A DNA stretch of 64,000 bases from Rhabdornis inornatus (lineage: Eukaryota; Chordata; Aves; Passeriformes; Rhabdornithidae), in assembly GCA_013397075.1 (NCBI GenBank), contig VWZS01002574.1:186001-250000 (forward strand), written 5' to 3'. A program made the position numbers and the translations under genes. The notes under the pieces were generated by a model, which saw nothing but the letters and a program-made list of their open reading frames with translations, made no database searches and was not told where the DNA came from. This document shows positions 37,021 through 49,348 of this stretch, one piece after another (positions within the stretch are counted from its first letter, which is position 1; each line of letters opens with the position of its first letter).

Positions 37021-37300
37021 CTGGCCTGGCACATAGTGAAGCTGGGTCAATAGGGAGACACAAGAGCTTGTCCTGTCTCTGCTGGCTCCCAGGGGAGCTC
37101 AGGAGAGGCTGGGAGCTGGTGTGAGAGGCAAACTGGGACTTTCCCTATGGAAGGAAAGGCTGGGGGAGTTGTGCAAAACCAGCTTTGAGCCAGGGGATGG
37201 GACGTGGTGGGGGAGAGGAGAGCCTGGGGGAGGGTGTTGGTGTGGCTGCCAGCCAGGACAGAAATCGTTCTCCTGATGGTTGGGTGGGTTTGTGTTTAGC
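37021..37300 (+). other. GC-rich patch with G-run cluster
   Basis: Purine- and G-rich on the plus strand. From 37193 to about 37234 there are five G runs of three or more (GGGG, GGG, GGGGG, GGGGG, GGG). One loop, of about 12 bases, is longer than the usual quadruplex limit of 7, so folding into a G-quadruplex is possible but not canonical. No CpG island and no gene. Confidence 0.55.
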
Positions 37301-38947
37301 ACCAGACCAGCTGGATAGAAGACTTTCCTCCTTCCAGTGGGTTGGCTTCTGCATATGCTGCATGGCTGTAATTTCTATATAAACTGTTCCATAAAATTTG
37401 CAGATTTGGCACAGAGGCAAAGGATGAAGTTAACCTTACTTTCAGGTTAAGAAAGCCTTCTTAGGTTTTGGTCTAGACCCTCAAAATGCTAAAATTCACC
37501 TTATTTGTTAGGGAGGAGGTACAAAAGCCTTTCTTTTCTTCTCCACTGCATGCAGCGTTCAGTAGGGTGAAGCAGGAGAAGGCACAAGAAATTCAAGTGG
37601 CCTTTTTGGCACCTGGGTTACACATGAAAAAGAAATGCTAAATCATATCTCACATCTCAGTGCTAATTGCTTACTTTGCTGCACATTAGCACATTAAATG
37701 TGTAGCATAAATATGTTTCTCTTTAGCTCCTGTGGATGATGTAGTTTGCCAAGTTTTTCTTGTTGTGTAATGTAAATTATCGTTTTGTGGCCATATTTTA
37801 TTTAAAGTTATGCACCAGGTGCCTCCAGTGGGTGTGTGAGTCTTGAACTGAGCCTTTAATGCTTATTTAACTTCAGTATGTGAAGAACACATTTCACAAA
37901 ACCCACTGAACGAATGTTTTAGGGTCAGGTGGAACCTTCTAATTCTAATCTCAGTGTGGAAATTTCTGAAAGAAGATTTAGGAGGATGTTGGGGCAATCC
38001 TGCTTCATACTGGTGTAGGAACTTGGAACTGATTGTCAGGTCCAGGCTTGTGTGGCTGTGGGCATCTCATTATAGAGATATATTTCTATAACAGCAGCCC
38101 GGTACAAGGTTTTGTTCCTTAGTTTTGCCTTGTTTTCATCGAACTTATTTTTTCCTTCTGGCCACAATCCAAGCTGGAGCTTTTATTTGAAACTTTTTTT
38201 TTTTTTTCAAATCCTGCAATTCACATCTGTATGAAATGTCTCTTAAGGCTCATGTCACATAGAAGCAATTGTAGATAAAAGACAAAATGGATAGATTGCA
38301 AAATAACACCCAGAAGAAAAGTAATTTTCTGAAATTCCTAAATAAATTGCTCTCTAATTCACAAATAATGCAGTACATATTTAGGTTGTTAGAAAGAATG
38401 ATTACTGAATACAGAGCTCAGAATTCATAACAGAGCAAAAGCATATATGGAATTGTTGAGAAAAAATGAACTATAAAAATACAAAACCTCTAATATTTAA
38501 CTGATTTCCTTCATAAATCACTTGCTGCCAAATGCAAAACGGTCGGGTATTAGAAGAAAAATCATTTCTTTAAGGAAAATAACCATCAAAAACAGTTGTG
38601 TCTATCATAAATTCTACTTCAAATAGTGTAAATAATGTCTCTGGTTTGCATATTAGAGAACACCTCAGACTTTACCTTTTGGTCTTGTCAATCAGAAGCA
38701 AGAATCAAAAAAATTCAATAGATTGAAGATAAACTGTTGGTCCTATTTTGACGTAGCTTAACATAATGATAAATGGTGCATTAGAATACTGTGCTTTCAT
38801 CCTCAAAACCTAGCATGGAAAAAGAGGAAACAAATAAACTTGTTTAGCACCCCAGTGCTAAACTTGGGGTCCATTGGAATATGCAGAGGAGCAGAATCAG
38901 AGTGCCCAAACAGAAAATACTAAGGCAAAAATTCTGTTTCATGGATG
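37301..38947. other. Non-coding DNA with homeodomain-type motifs
   Basis: At about 37660-37705 several TAAT/ATTA cores cluster (GCTAATTGC, ACATTAGCACATTAAATG). A T14 run lies at 38194-38207. The stretch 38500-38700 is repeat-free and could be conserved. No gene seen. Confidence 0.5.
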
Positions 38948-38971
38948 GTTTTTGTTTTGTTTTTTTTTTTT
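38948..38971. repeat. G/T-rich low-complexity tract
   Basis: GGTTTTTGTTTTG followed by a run of about 12 T. Confidence 0.75.
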
Positions 38972-39376
38972 CCTGAAGTTGTCTTTCAGATTAAGACTGT
39001 TTTTTTTGAAATTCAGCTGTTCTGAGTTTTAAATATTTGGCCACCCACCAGATTATTTTGACACCTCAAAGTTGTTTGGTTAACAAGAATTATTTCCTAA
39101 CCTTATCCTTCAGATTTAGTAGACATACTTTGATTACTAGTGTCCAAAATACTCTGTTTTCACCAGAGAAACTTTTTCTCCAGCTATAACTAAGACAGAA
39201 TTCCTCTGAAAACTCTCAGGACAAACAGAGTACTTCATAAGGACAAGGAGAGCACAAAAGGATGAAATATTCTCTGCTGTGTTTTGATGAATCAGCTCAT
39301 TTAGCAGCTGATGATTTTTGGCACACTGCCATTTTTGGCTTTCTTTATGTTATGCATTGTGTCAATGGTGATTTCA
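38972..39376. other. Non-coding DNA
   Basis: No recognised element. Confidence 0.6.
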
Positions 39377-41113
39377 TCAAAAAGGGCCAGAGACCTGAGC
39401 CCCATCAACAGCCCTGGGTTCCTGCTGATTCTCTGACCTTGCTTCATCTAAGCAGGTGTTAGCAAAGCATGCTTTTCCTGGTGATTTTTTTTTCATTTCA
39501 ATCCCCTTTATGGGACCTTCTGTCTCTGATGTAAGAGCTCGTGTATTTTTGTTACTGGGAAGGCAGAAATTTTTGAAACTCTTTGTGCTCCATCTTGTTA
39601 TTGCTGCTCCAGCAGCTTTTGTGGTGGTCAATATTGTATGGGTGGAGTAACACAGACATTTTCCAGACTCCAGCAAGTGCACAAGGACACAGAGGGAGTG
39701 GGAATAATAGCAGTGGCCATCTGTGTTCTTTGTTATTGTCAGTGCAGAGACACTGAGCCTGCTCACTCCTGAGAGCTTCATATGCACCATGGCAACAGAG
39801 AGATGATTATAAGGGATGCAAGTCAAAGGATATCAGAGATGTATAGAAATGAAAGGAATTCCTTGTTTCTGAACCCAAAAGCCAATCCTTAAATAGCTGT
39901 TGGTAGTTGTATTTTCAGGGCTCTCAATTCTTTGTGCTTTCCTGCCCAATCCATCTCTAGGGATAAAGCCAGGAAAAAGAGCTGCCTGTGGAAGCTCGGT
40001 GCAGGCAGTGTTAGCAAAGTTTTAGGGAGAGAAGTGGCTTTGAAAGGCCGGAATAAAGACAGGGTTAAGAAAAATAGAAGCTGCATATCCAAATAAGTGA
40101 GGTATTCAACAAGATCCAAATATGTAAGCATAGGTTTGGCATAAATAAAGAATTTACCATTCTTTATTTCTGGTTGATTTCTATAATTCTGAAAAGTTTA
40201 GGGTTAGAAGTCAACACAAACAAGATGTAGTTGATAGCTCCTGATCCTGGATGATTCCTGATACAGGAAGTTCCAGAAGGGTAAGCAGAGAATTTACATA
40301 AGCATCTTTTGAATCCTTTTCTGATTTAGAGAAGCCCATGTTAAACCCAAGGTTTTATTTAAGATTAGCAGGAGTATGACTCCTAGCCTGAATACCTACA
40401 AGTGATACATTCTGAAAAGTAAATTGAGACCTAGAACCAGGAATTTCAAATTTCTTGGTCTTGATTTTTTGCTCATAATAGTTGATAGTACTACAGTCAA
40501 GAGCGGCAAGATAACATGAAGAGAGTTTTGAAAGTATTTGCTGTATTCCAAGAGGGGTAACAGAGGCTTGGTATAAAGGGCTTCCAATTACTCATTCTTA
40601 TGAGGAAATTGGAGCAGGTTCTTATAACTTCATGCCTTTCTTGGAGCTCCTCAATATCTCTGAAAATTCTTCTCTCCATTGGAAAGCAAATGTGCAGAGT
40701 CTTGACAGATAACAGATAAAAATTCAACCGAAATGAGCCTTTTGAATTCAGATAATTGCTGTTTTTTCAGGGTTGTGTTTCTTACAAAAGGCCACTTGGA
40801 GTTATCAGGCTTGACTTTTGTTCTCTGAAGGAACGAGTGCCTGTAGGTGTTTCCAAATGTTTTGAATTTTAGTATGAGGCAAGTGTTTTCCCATCAAAAG
40901 ACCACGTTCTCACAGCTTGGAAAACAGCTTTGGTAACTTCGGCTTCCTAGAAAGTGGAATGAACATTGGGCATGAAATTTCTGTAAGATGTAAAAGGCTT
41001 TGAACAAGAAAAGCCTCTTCAAGAATAAACAGTTTACAGTGTTTAATCAAATGAAAAATGTGATTCTTGGGGAAAAGGGACTTTTTAGCTGCCCCTTCCA
41101 CAGAAGGTAGCAA
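39377..41113 (-). other. Run of minus-strand open frames, unclassified
   Basis: Five minus-strand frames lie in 1.7 kb: 39377-39826 (149 codons), 39889-40131 (80), 40396-40587 (63), 40497-40727 (76) and 40910-41113 (67). Only two plus frames fall here (39262-39462 and 39456-39650). Minus-strand AATAAA lies downstream of the upper three at 40163-40168. I recognise no protein family and the frames are not in register, so this is not annotated as a gene or pseudogene. A decayed transcript, a long non-coding RNA or chance are all open. Confidence 0.25.
40143..40169. repeat. Perfect hairpin with AATAAA on both strands
   Basis: An 11-bp perfect inverted repeat: left arm 40143-40153 (AAATAAAGAAT), five-base loop TTACC, right arm 40159-40169 (ATTCTTTATTT). 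The arms place the polyadenylation hexamer AATAAA on the plus strand at 40144-40149 and on the minus strand at 40163-40168. Bidirectional poly(A) signal function is possible, but AATAAA is common in AT-rich DNA. Confidence 0.9.
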
Positions 41114-42999
41114 AACATTAAAAATACATTTGCCACTGATAGGTTGAATTCATTTTATCTGGCATAAATGGGACAGATGAGCTATTCAAATGTCTGATGA
41201 GTACTATATAATAAAATATTTACCACCTTCTCATGGTCACTGCATGAGGAGCCAATAATTTGTTTTCTCTCAGCACTGGTATTTTGTGGTACTTATAATA
41301 AATTATACATTGCAAGCTCCCATCCTTCACTTTCTTTCTATTTACCTATCTAGTCTGAGATCTCATTCATCAACGTGTAGCTGGGTCAGGGACAAAAGTG
41401 AGGCTATAAATTAATGTATTCTAAAGAATCATGGAATTTATAATGCCTGGTGGTAGGGGGGAACATGGCTGGAGTGTGGCTACTGGGAGCAGGTGGCATT
41501 TGGAGCTGTAAAGTGGGAATTGAGCACAATTTTTAGAAATATATAAAGACATATAAATATAGGAAAATGTTAACCTTGGTTGTGCTGGCTGCTGATTTGG
41601 ATTTAGGATAACACCTCTAAACAATCAAAGCTGTCCAGATTTTGGCCCATTACCAAGCTCAAGCTGATGCCACAGATTTAATTCATATGACAAATTCTCT
41701 AAAGCAACTTTCAATGTCAGAGATATAAAATCTTTTCTTTTCTTCACATTGCTGCAGAGTATTTAATGAAGGAAACATTAGGATGAAAAAAGTATTCCCA
41801 AATGATAGTCTTTATAGCATTTAGATACAGGCTTCAATGTTAAGGGGGAAGTTTTATTTCAAAAATTGAAAACTTGACCCTGGGATTGCTTCAAAATGTG
41901 AATAAAATTATCACCTTTAGTTCTTAAACTCTTTTTTTTTTTTCAGTGTGGAGGGGAAATAAAATTCTTGCTTTGGATTGACAGATTTTAGCTAAGGTCT
42001 TCTGTTTATAATTCTTAAGAATTCCTGCTGAGACATTCAGATGGAACTGTGCTGCTGTACAAGAGAGAGTGATCTGGTCTTGTGCTGAGTTCTGATGTGT
42101 TCGAAGGCAGAAATTTTTGTCTTTTATTCTTGCTGCTTCCAATCAGAAATCGTTTGACCTCAGCACAGAGATAAGACCACCACTCTCCTCACTTATTGAG
42201 GAAACTAAATCAGTCAGTGTGGAGGAGGATGGCAAAGTTCATTATTCACTGCTCAAAAAGTCTTTAGAAATCTATCATTTCTGCAAAGTCCATAAGCCTG
42301 TAAATTAATTTCTCATGACAAAATCATTTAACGTGCACAGTCTAAAGGATTTTTAAATGACCTTTTACTTGGATGATACAGGGAAAATAAACCTAGAGCC
42401 TTTCTCCATCAATCCAGTTGAAGTCCTGTGTACATTTTGACCATACAGACACAGGGTCAGGTACAGTTTTGGGGGGGTTGTATCGCCTGAAGACTCGTGA
42501 AATTTGATTCACATTTTGTGTTAATGAGAAACTTTGGCATCAAGATTCCTGTGCTCCTGAACTTGGTGTTTCAGTTTAATAAAGTCCTCTCTGAGGGGTC
42601 AAGATTGAAGATCTTGGAAAGCCACACTTAGAGTTTAAAATTCCCAACATTTTTAAGGGCACAGTAGGGTCACTGATCCAAACATATTTATAAGCTTATA
42701 GGACTAACTTTAAGTTCTACATTTTTAAAAAATTTTTTCTTCCTCAGAATAATTCCCAGCATTTTCACTGAGAAAGGTTTGGTTCCTTTTTGAAAAGACT
42801 GTTGTAAACACATTTTAAAAAAAAAATGTTCCTCATAGCTATATGGGAAGATTTTTCTTAATGCCATTTTTGTAGTGTAGAGAGAGTTCCACAAAGATTT
42901 TTGGAATTAAATCTATTCTTATGAAGAGAGCAAAGGAAAGAAACGACAAAAGTAAAATCTGTTATCAGGATCCCTGTGTACTGAGTAAACACAGAGATA
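41114..42999. other. Non-coding DNA, no gene seen
   Basis: A T12 run lies at 41932-41943. Short frames at 41421-42308 and 42688-42894 on both strands are unrecognised. Confidence 0.6.
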
Positions 43000-44260
43000 G
43001 CATGTGTGTTCTTTGCATATTTTATTAATACATAAATTAGAATGACTTTAATAACTTTTCATGGAGTTAGTGGAATAATTTGTTGCAAAGAAATTACCCA
43101 GTAAAATACACTTTTTTCTTTAATTGCTTTTGTTTGCATATACATGTGCAGATGCATACATAGAGGCATAACTGCTAAATTTTTTTATCTCTACAGATAA
43201 ATCATTTTTTCAACAGATTTTAGCCCTGCTATGTTTGCAGTTCAGGGAAGGATGGGATTAAAGGGAAAAGAAAAGAGTAGCTCCACTGGCACTGAGTTTC
43301 AATGCTGACTTGTCCATTATGATTTCAAAACCATTCCCTTTTTCCATTCTACTGTTGCTTTCATAATCAATTCCTTAGAACTTCTGCCTAAATTACAATT
43401 TGGGGTGTTCTTTCATTTTCATGTGAATAGTAAATTATGAGTGATGGCTAATCAGTTCTTGGAAAATTTATGGAGGTAATGATGAAAATTTTTGAACTGT
43501 CATGTTGAGCTCAACTAAAATATTAGGTTTAATTCATACAACAATGTGCTCAGGAATAATTTTTGCAATTATGCAATTTCATTTTTTCTCTTGTTATATA
43601 TGGAATAATTCAATTAATGTAATAATAGAGCAATAAATTCTATAAATGAAAGTAATGTAATTGTATCCTAAATTAATATCTAAGTTTTGAAACTTCAGTC
43701 TCTTAACATACGGCAAAAGTTTAACATGGAATTTAAATCCTAAAAGTAGCTGTTTTTTCCTTAGTCTGGATAACAGAAGTTAGTTTAAAATACAACAAAA
43801 TACAAGTTGTCAGCTTGGCCATAGTCCTGACATCAAAAGGCATTAAAATGCTTCTAAGAAACAAAATGAGAACTAAGGCATTATCTTAATCAGTTTTAAA
43901 TCTTGACAAAAAGTAGGGGATTTAAACTGGAATTTGAAAAATAAAGCCAGATGTTTGCATATAGAAAGGTATCGATATAAAATAAAGGTGTTTACTCCTC
44001 CAGTAAATATAGAAAGAAGTAAACCTGGAAGGATTTCTTGTTAAATTATTTTCTATAAAATATTCTCTTACAAATCAAGGATAATATTTGTAAGACCGGT
44101 TTTTTAAAACTTTAAAAAAAGTGGGCTGTGTGTTTATGTGAAAAGAATCTTAACTTCTTGATTGAATTTTGACTTCAGTTTCTATATTTACATACCTGTG
44201 TGCTCTTTTTTTTGTTCCTGCACACTATTTAAAATATATATTGCACTATTAAATTATGCA
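43000..44260. other. Strongly AT-rich block
   Basis: Markedly AT-rich even for this window, particularly 43500-43700 and 43950-44260, with no open frame of 60 codons in about 1.5 kb. Such composition is typical of scaffold/matrix attachment sequence, but no specific motif proves it. Confidence 0.55.
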
Positions 44261-46205
44261 GTCCCTTCCTGACTGTTAAGAGCAGGTTTGTGGGGAGAGG
44301 GAGGCTCTGAGGGAATTCCCTCCTGCAGCTCATGCTTTGAGTTATTGGAGTGACCACTAAATTGCCATCTCCCTTCCTAAAACATCCTCAGGATTGTGCA
44401 GTCCTGACAGATTTCAGTGAGAAATTGCCACAGTGCTGACTCTGCTTCAAAACCACCTGCCTAGGCTGGTCTGCAATGTGTATTTCCAGCACAGCCCCTC
44501 TCAGGCAGGGGAGCAGCTCTCCTCAAACACAGCCTGGCTGACTTTGCTTCTTCACTCTGGGTGCAGTGATGGAAGAGCCCTGGAGTGTGTTGTGCAGTTG
44601 ATAAATTATTTAATGGCAGAAAGGAGCTGAGTGCTTGAACTTTCCTCTTGACCTAAGCTGAAATACCAGCCTGGGTGAATTTGTGTGTAAGGTCGTGTAA
44701 ACTGAACTTCTCATCTTGTATGCAAAGCCAGGGTTTCCTAATGCTTGTCACTTGTACTGGGGAGGCTTCCTGATCCCTTGCAAATGTTTGTGCTTGTTTC
44801 TGCTGGTCTAGAAGTTCCAATATCCATGTGTTCTGCAAATCCATAGCTCTGGTGGGAGCTGGGGGTGAAGTTGTCAACAGCTTGGCAAATGTGAAAATAC
44901 TCAGAGTATGCTACAAATAGTAGAGGGCATGGTGACACCTTCAGCAATAAAGGCTGACTGCAGACATGAGCAAAGACTCATAGGAGAGAGGCTGTTTTTC
45001 AAAATATATTTCTAATTACATGTGTATTTTGCATGTATAGATAGGAAGGCTCTTTTGATGATTGGCTTGTGTGGGGTTGTACAGACAGTTCTTATTCCTG
45101 CTTTAGGGAGGAGAATGTGCTGCCACAAGGAAGCAAAGGGAAAGTTGTTCCTCCCCAAATACAGTAAAGGCTGTCTGATAATTAATTAACACGCTGTAAT
45201 TTTGGTAATATGAATGCTTAAATACCAACCCCCACTATCTTAAGTGATTGTGAAACTTCAAAAAGAGCAACAGGAAGGCAAAGCACTCATTCATATGTCA
45301 GGGGAAAGCCAAAACTCTCATTTTCAGGAGTACAGCAGAAGAAGTAAGTAAAATATGAGGCTTTGTGAGATGTCACCTATGTGCTGGTTTAACAATTTTA
45401 TACAGAATGTGGTTTTAATTAAAAGTTGTCTTCCTGTTTTTCTGAAAAGATTATTGTTATGGTAGAATTAATATTAAACTGTTCCAGTTATAAATTATTA
45501 CCTCTATTATTATTCTGATGTTTAAAAATTGCTAGACTGTTTTCTATCTGGTTTTTTAATGTCCCTTACTAGCAAGTGTATGTGATTAATGCTAAAATTT
45601 ACTCAGGGATGAACTCATCCAGCCAGTTATTTCCAGGAGCAGTTATTATCATGTTTTTTGTACTGAAAACATATTAAAACTCTAAGAGTTCAGAAGCATA
45701 AAGCAGGCATAAAGCAAAGCCTATTATGGTACTGTTTACCAACAGATTTATAATTACAAAATAAATTAAGCATGAAATGGAACACTTTTCATTTTCTGCC
45801 AAAATGGTATGAAATATTTGATGTTACTTTACAGATTATTCTGGAATAGCTTTGAAAGTGAATAATTCTGAAGGTTGTCATGGTATTTTAGCAGAACCTA
45901 AACATATCTTCATTAAAACACCCATGTCCTTTTTTTCCTGCAGACAATCAGAGTGCCCAAGGAAGGGGTAGAGAGTATTCCAGAGCTCAGTCTTCCAATC
46001 AGAATAATGATAATGCATAAAACAATTAATTTCATAAGAAATACAGAATGCCAATATTCTCTCCCTCATAAATATCTTAAATTATAACAGCAATACAAAA
46101 TTATGGAATGCCTTTGAGTTGTTTGGGAAGGCCATATCTGAATGCCTCTAGTTCTGTGTGCCTACAATTCTGATTGAGCTCTGGACCTTGAGAAAAGCAG
46201 TTTAC
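44261..46205. other. Non-coding DNA, no gene seen
   Basis: A modest GC-richer patch lies at 44280-44640. Frames of 63-74 codons at 44433-44947 and 45878-46069 are unrecognised. Confidence 0.6.
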
Positions 46206-46232
46206 TGCCATTGAAGTAGCTGCCATTGAAGC
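46206..46232 (+). repeat. 15-bp tandem duplication
   Basis: TGCCATTGAAG occurs at 46206 and again at 46221, 15 bases apart. A small local duplication. Confidence 0.8.
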
Positions 46233-46395
46233 TTTGCACGAGCCAAATGTTCTGCCTGAGCAGAGTAATTTCTGAATCTGTTTTTCTCAGCATCCTCTTC
46301 GGCACCACATCCTGCACTCCTCCCCTTCAACAGGTGCTTTATTTTTATCTTTTACACCTTTGTTTGAGAAGAGCTTTAATAAACATCCTTTCCAA

Positions 46396-46423
46396 AGCTG
46401 ATCCTTGGCAGCTGATCCTTAAG
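46396..46423 (+). repeat. 14-bp tandem duplication
   Basis: AGCTGATCCTT begins at 46396 and again at 46410. Together with the duplication near 46206, two short tandems lie within 220 bp. Confidence 0.85.
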
Positions 46424-48004
46424 AATTTGGTTTTTTTTATTGGGGTTAAAAACCCCCAGCACCAGTGATTGGAGTTTTGGGGGGGACATTTCCACTCTCT
46501 CAGGCTGTAGAACCCCTCCCAGAGCTGCCTCTTCAGGGGTCACAAACCCCTCTCATGTGTTCATGGCTGTTGTCTGAATTGTTCACCCCCAGAATGAGCA
46601 GAATGCACTTAACTCTCCCCCAGTGTCAGTAACTGCTCTGTGCATCCAGCAGTGACCAGCATCAACAGCCCACTGCCATCAGAAGCTTCTCCAAGCTCCA
46701 ATTCCTGCCTTCCCAAGTGCGGGATCATCCCAGCTCCCTGTTGGAAGCAGCAGGGTCATTTATGTAATTAATGCCTGAGTTGAGCTCAAAGAATGGGCTG
46801 CAGGAGAGGCAAGGATCTCTGTGTGAGTTCTGTATGTGTAAATAGTCACCTATGGGCTGCAATTTGAAGAATTTCTTTCTCCTTATTTTTCAACAAAACT
46901 AACACATATGTTTCACACAGAGGAAGTCTGGCTGTTTTCCCTGTTTCTGCCATCTCCTGATTTTTCATTTTCCAACACTTATTCCAATTCAGGAAGATAA
47001 TGAATATTCAAGATTTCATCTCCTGTTAAGCAGTAGGATTTTAAGAACCTAAATGGTGTTGTTTTGTTGTTTCTTTTTTCCCTAGTAGTTCCAAAATGCA
47101 TTAAATGTCCTCAGTTTTCTTAAGGAGGAATCTTTTCTAAAAGTTGGGCTCCACCACCTGAGGATGTTGCTCAGAATTTACTCCTGCTGTCTTCTGGCAA
47201 ACGCTTTGCTTGCTCAGGGGCATTTTTCCCTGTGTAAGTGTCTAAGTGTTCGCCTTCAGAACTGGTGGAAATTTTCAAATCTGGCATTTTGGGGCTCAGT
47301 GTGAGGTGTTGGGCAGCCTGACCGTGCTTGCCAAAGCTTCCATCAGAGGAGAATGTGCTCCTCTCCTCCTCTGTGCTCCTTCAGAATTTCTGCTGTAAGA
47401 ACTTTAGCACTAGCAGGGCTTGCTGCAGCCCTTACTAATGCTGTGCTTTTGTTTCCTTTTTCCTTGGATTCTAGTGTTCATTTTTATCCTTTCTTCACTT
47501 TGATTGCAAGATCCTTGCCCTGGGAGTCTTTGTGCTGTATTTTACTACCACAACGGGGTCAGGTCCATTCCAGCCTTGTGGTGACTCAGCTCTAGCCAGG
47601 CTGTGGTTAAATCAGATAATGGAACAGCTCTCTGTGCTCTTTCTTGGAGTCTCTGGGATTTACTTATCTCCTTTTCAGGATTATTTAAGTTGGACTGGCC
47701 AGTCTTTGCAGCTTAGGAACTTCTTTTGTTAAATGTAGATTTACTGCGAGGATTCATTGCCATAGCTGTCTCCCACAGAGATAGAACAGAAGGTGGTAAA
47801 TCAAGCAGATTTTAGTGTAAATTATTCAGAATTTTTTTCTCTTCATTGTGTAAGATTCCCTGCAGAATATCACGGCCCAATGAGGTACTGCTGATTATTT
47901 CTTGAGGTCCAAAACTATATGTAGCTCACATATATTATATATATTCCTTTAAAATCAAATTAGAAGGAACATGTTTGACTCGGTCCTCTCTCTAAGGAGA
48001 GGTG
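46424..48004. other. Non-coding DNA, GC-richer at left
   Basis: 46440-46760 is GC-richer and C-rich on the plus strand but has no repeat identity I can name. Frames of 66-80 codons at 47353-47732 are unrecognised. AT-alternating sequence lies near 47930-47948. Confidence 0.55.
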
Positions 48005-48130
48005 CATTAATGAATGATTAGCATGCAGTGGAAGCCTCATTGCTGAGCTAATAAAATCCAAATATTTTGAGAACTAAGCCTATAATACAGCTTAATGGTT
48101 CTGCATCATTGTCATTTTTAGTGGGTTTAG
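48005..48130. promoter_or_regulatory. Homeodomain-type motif cluster
   Basis: Within about 125 bp several TAAT/ATTA cores occur (GCATTAATGAATGATTAGCA, GAGCTAATAAAATCC, GCTTAATGG). An ATTTTGAG/CATTGTCAT-type context surrounds them, with no homopolymers and no long frame. Such density resembles developmental enhancers, but no conservation evidence is available here. Confidence 0.25.
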
Positions 48131-48832
48131 TACTGTAAAACTTTACATGTGAGTAACTGCTGGCTTTATAATTGAAATACTGACTTTATTGAGAAGATTT
48201 GCCTGAATTGACTTATACACAAAAGAGTTTCTAGAATCTGTCTTGATTTTTCTGGAGGTGAGGCTTGACTGGGAGACACAGAAGGTCCTGGTGCTTTGTT
48301 TACATCTAAATTTCTAAAGTGATATTGGCTATAATTATTAAGTAGAAAGAAGAGGCAGCTTTAGAGTCCTTGCTTCCTAGGCAGGAAAATGTCTGTGTGG
48401 CTGAGAACTAAACACAGCAGGTCACAATGATTTGACTGCAGGGTTCTGAGAAGATCAGAGTGACAATTTGTCTTTCAGACAACTAAACTTGAAGTTGGCT
48501 GCTCAGAGATATTCAAGAATACAACTTAGAATGCGTACAGCAAAATTCTCTTGTCAGGTTCTTTGTCTTTCCCCCCAGAAATACTGGAATTTTAGCTGGA
48601 GAGGCAAAGGGTCAGGATTGGCATTGGGGTTAAAATAGTGGAAATTTGCTAAGAGGCAGTGAGAAGGTTTCTTATGCTGGTTTTCCCTTCCAGCATTCAG
48701 CAGAAGAGGCTGCAGTAAGTGGCTCTCAGTACTGAATGTGTCCATCCCTAACATCAGCCTTGGAGGAGAGAAAATGCAAGGTGCAAAGATCCTTCCTCTG
48801 TACAAAGGGAAGGGAAAGAGAGGGTTCAGCTC
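48131..48832. other. Non-coding DNA
   Basis: A 133-codon minus frame at 48554-48955 overlaps the longest plus frame and is unrecognised. No repeat was identified. Confidence 0.55.
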
Positions 48833-49348
48833 ATGGCAGAAATCCTGCTGGAAGCTGCAGGCACAAAACCAAAATGTAGTTCCATGTGGGAGAGGCAAGA
48901 AGGGCCACCAGACCTCACTTATTTGAAAAGCATAAGCAGAGAGCAGCCTGGCCAAGGTGGACTCCAGGTGTTGTGTCTGTGCAAAGTTTTATTTTGCAGA
49001 TCACTGGGGCAGCCTTTATTCTCTGTCCTGCTGTCCCAGCTGTGCCTTTCCCCTTCCCCTCCTCTCATCCTTCTTTTCACTGCTGTGCTCTTCAGTCAAT
49101 TCTTTTTTATTTCCCCTGGTCTTTCCAGCTCCAGTGCTACTGGAAGGTTCTCCTCCCTTGATATTCCTGCTCCCCACTCCCTTGTTATGTGTGTATTTCA
49201 TATTATTGAAACAACAAATTCTTTAGTCACCTCTATCCATGTTGCAGTGAGCTGCTCAGCTGCTCTTCAAATGACTTTGTTTCTGCTTCCTGGGAGGTGT
49301 AATGTGTGTAGTTGGGTGCAGAATTTTAACTCAAAAATAGAACTATGA
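48833..49348 (+). other. Longest open frame (171 codons), probably not a gene
   Basis: The longest uninterrupted frame in the window. The middle third is leucine-, serine- and phenylalanine-rich because the DNA at about 49020-49190 is pyrimidine-rich (C/T), and the other two plus frames are also open there (48886-49161 and 48957-49226). Hydrophobic stretches follow from this composition, so they are not evidence of membrane segments. I know of no related protein. It could be a non-genic frame in a non-coding transcript, and coding status is unlikely. Confidence 0.2.

Noticed and set aside
48833..49348. 171-codon plus-strand frame, the longest in the window
   Set aside because: The other plus frames are also open over much of the same pyrimidine-rich DNA, the residues reflect base composition, and no family is recognised. 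Kept only as an unsupported frame.
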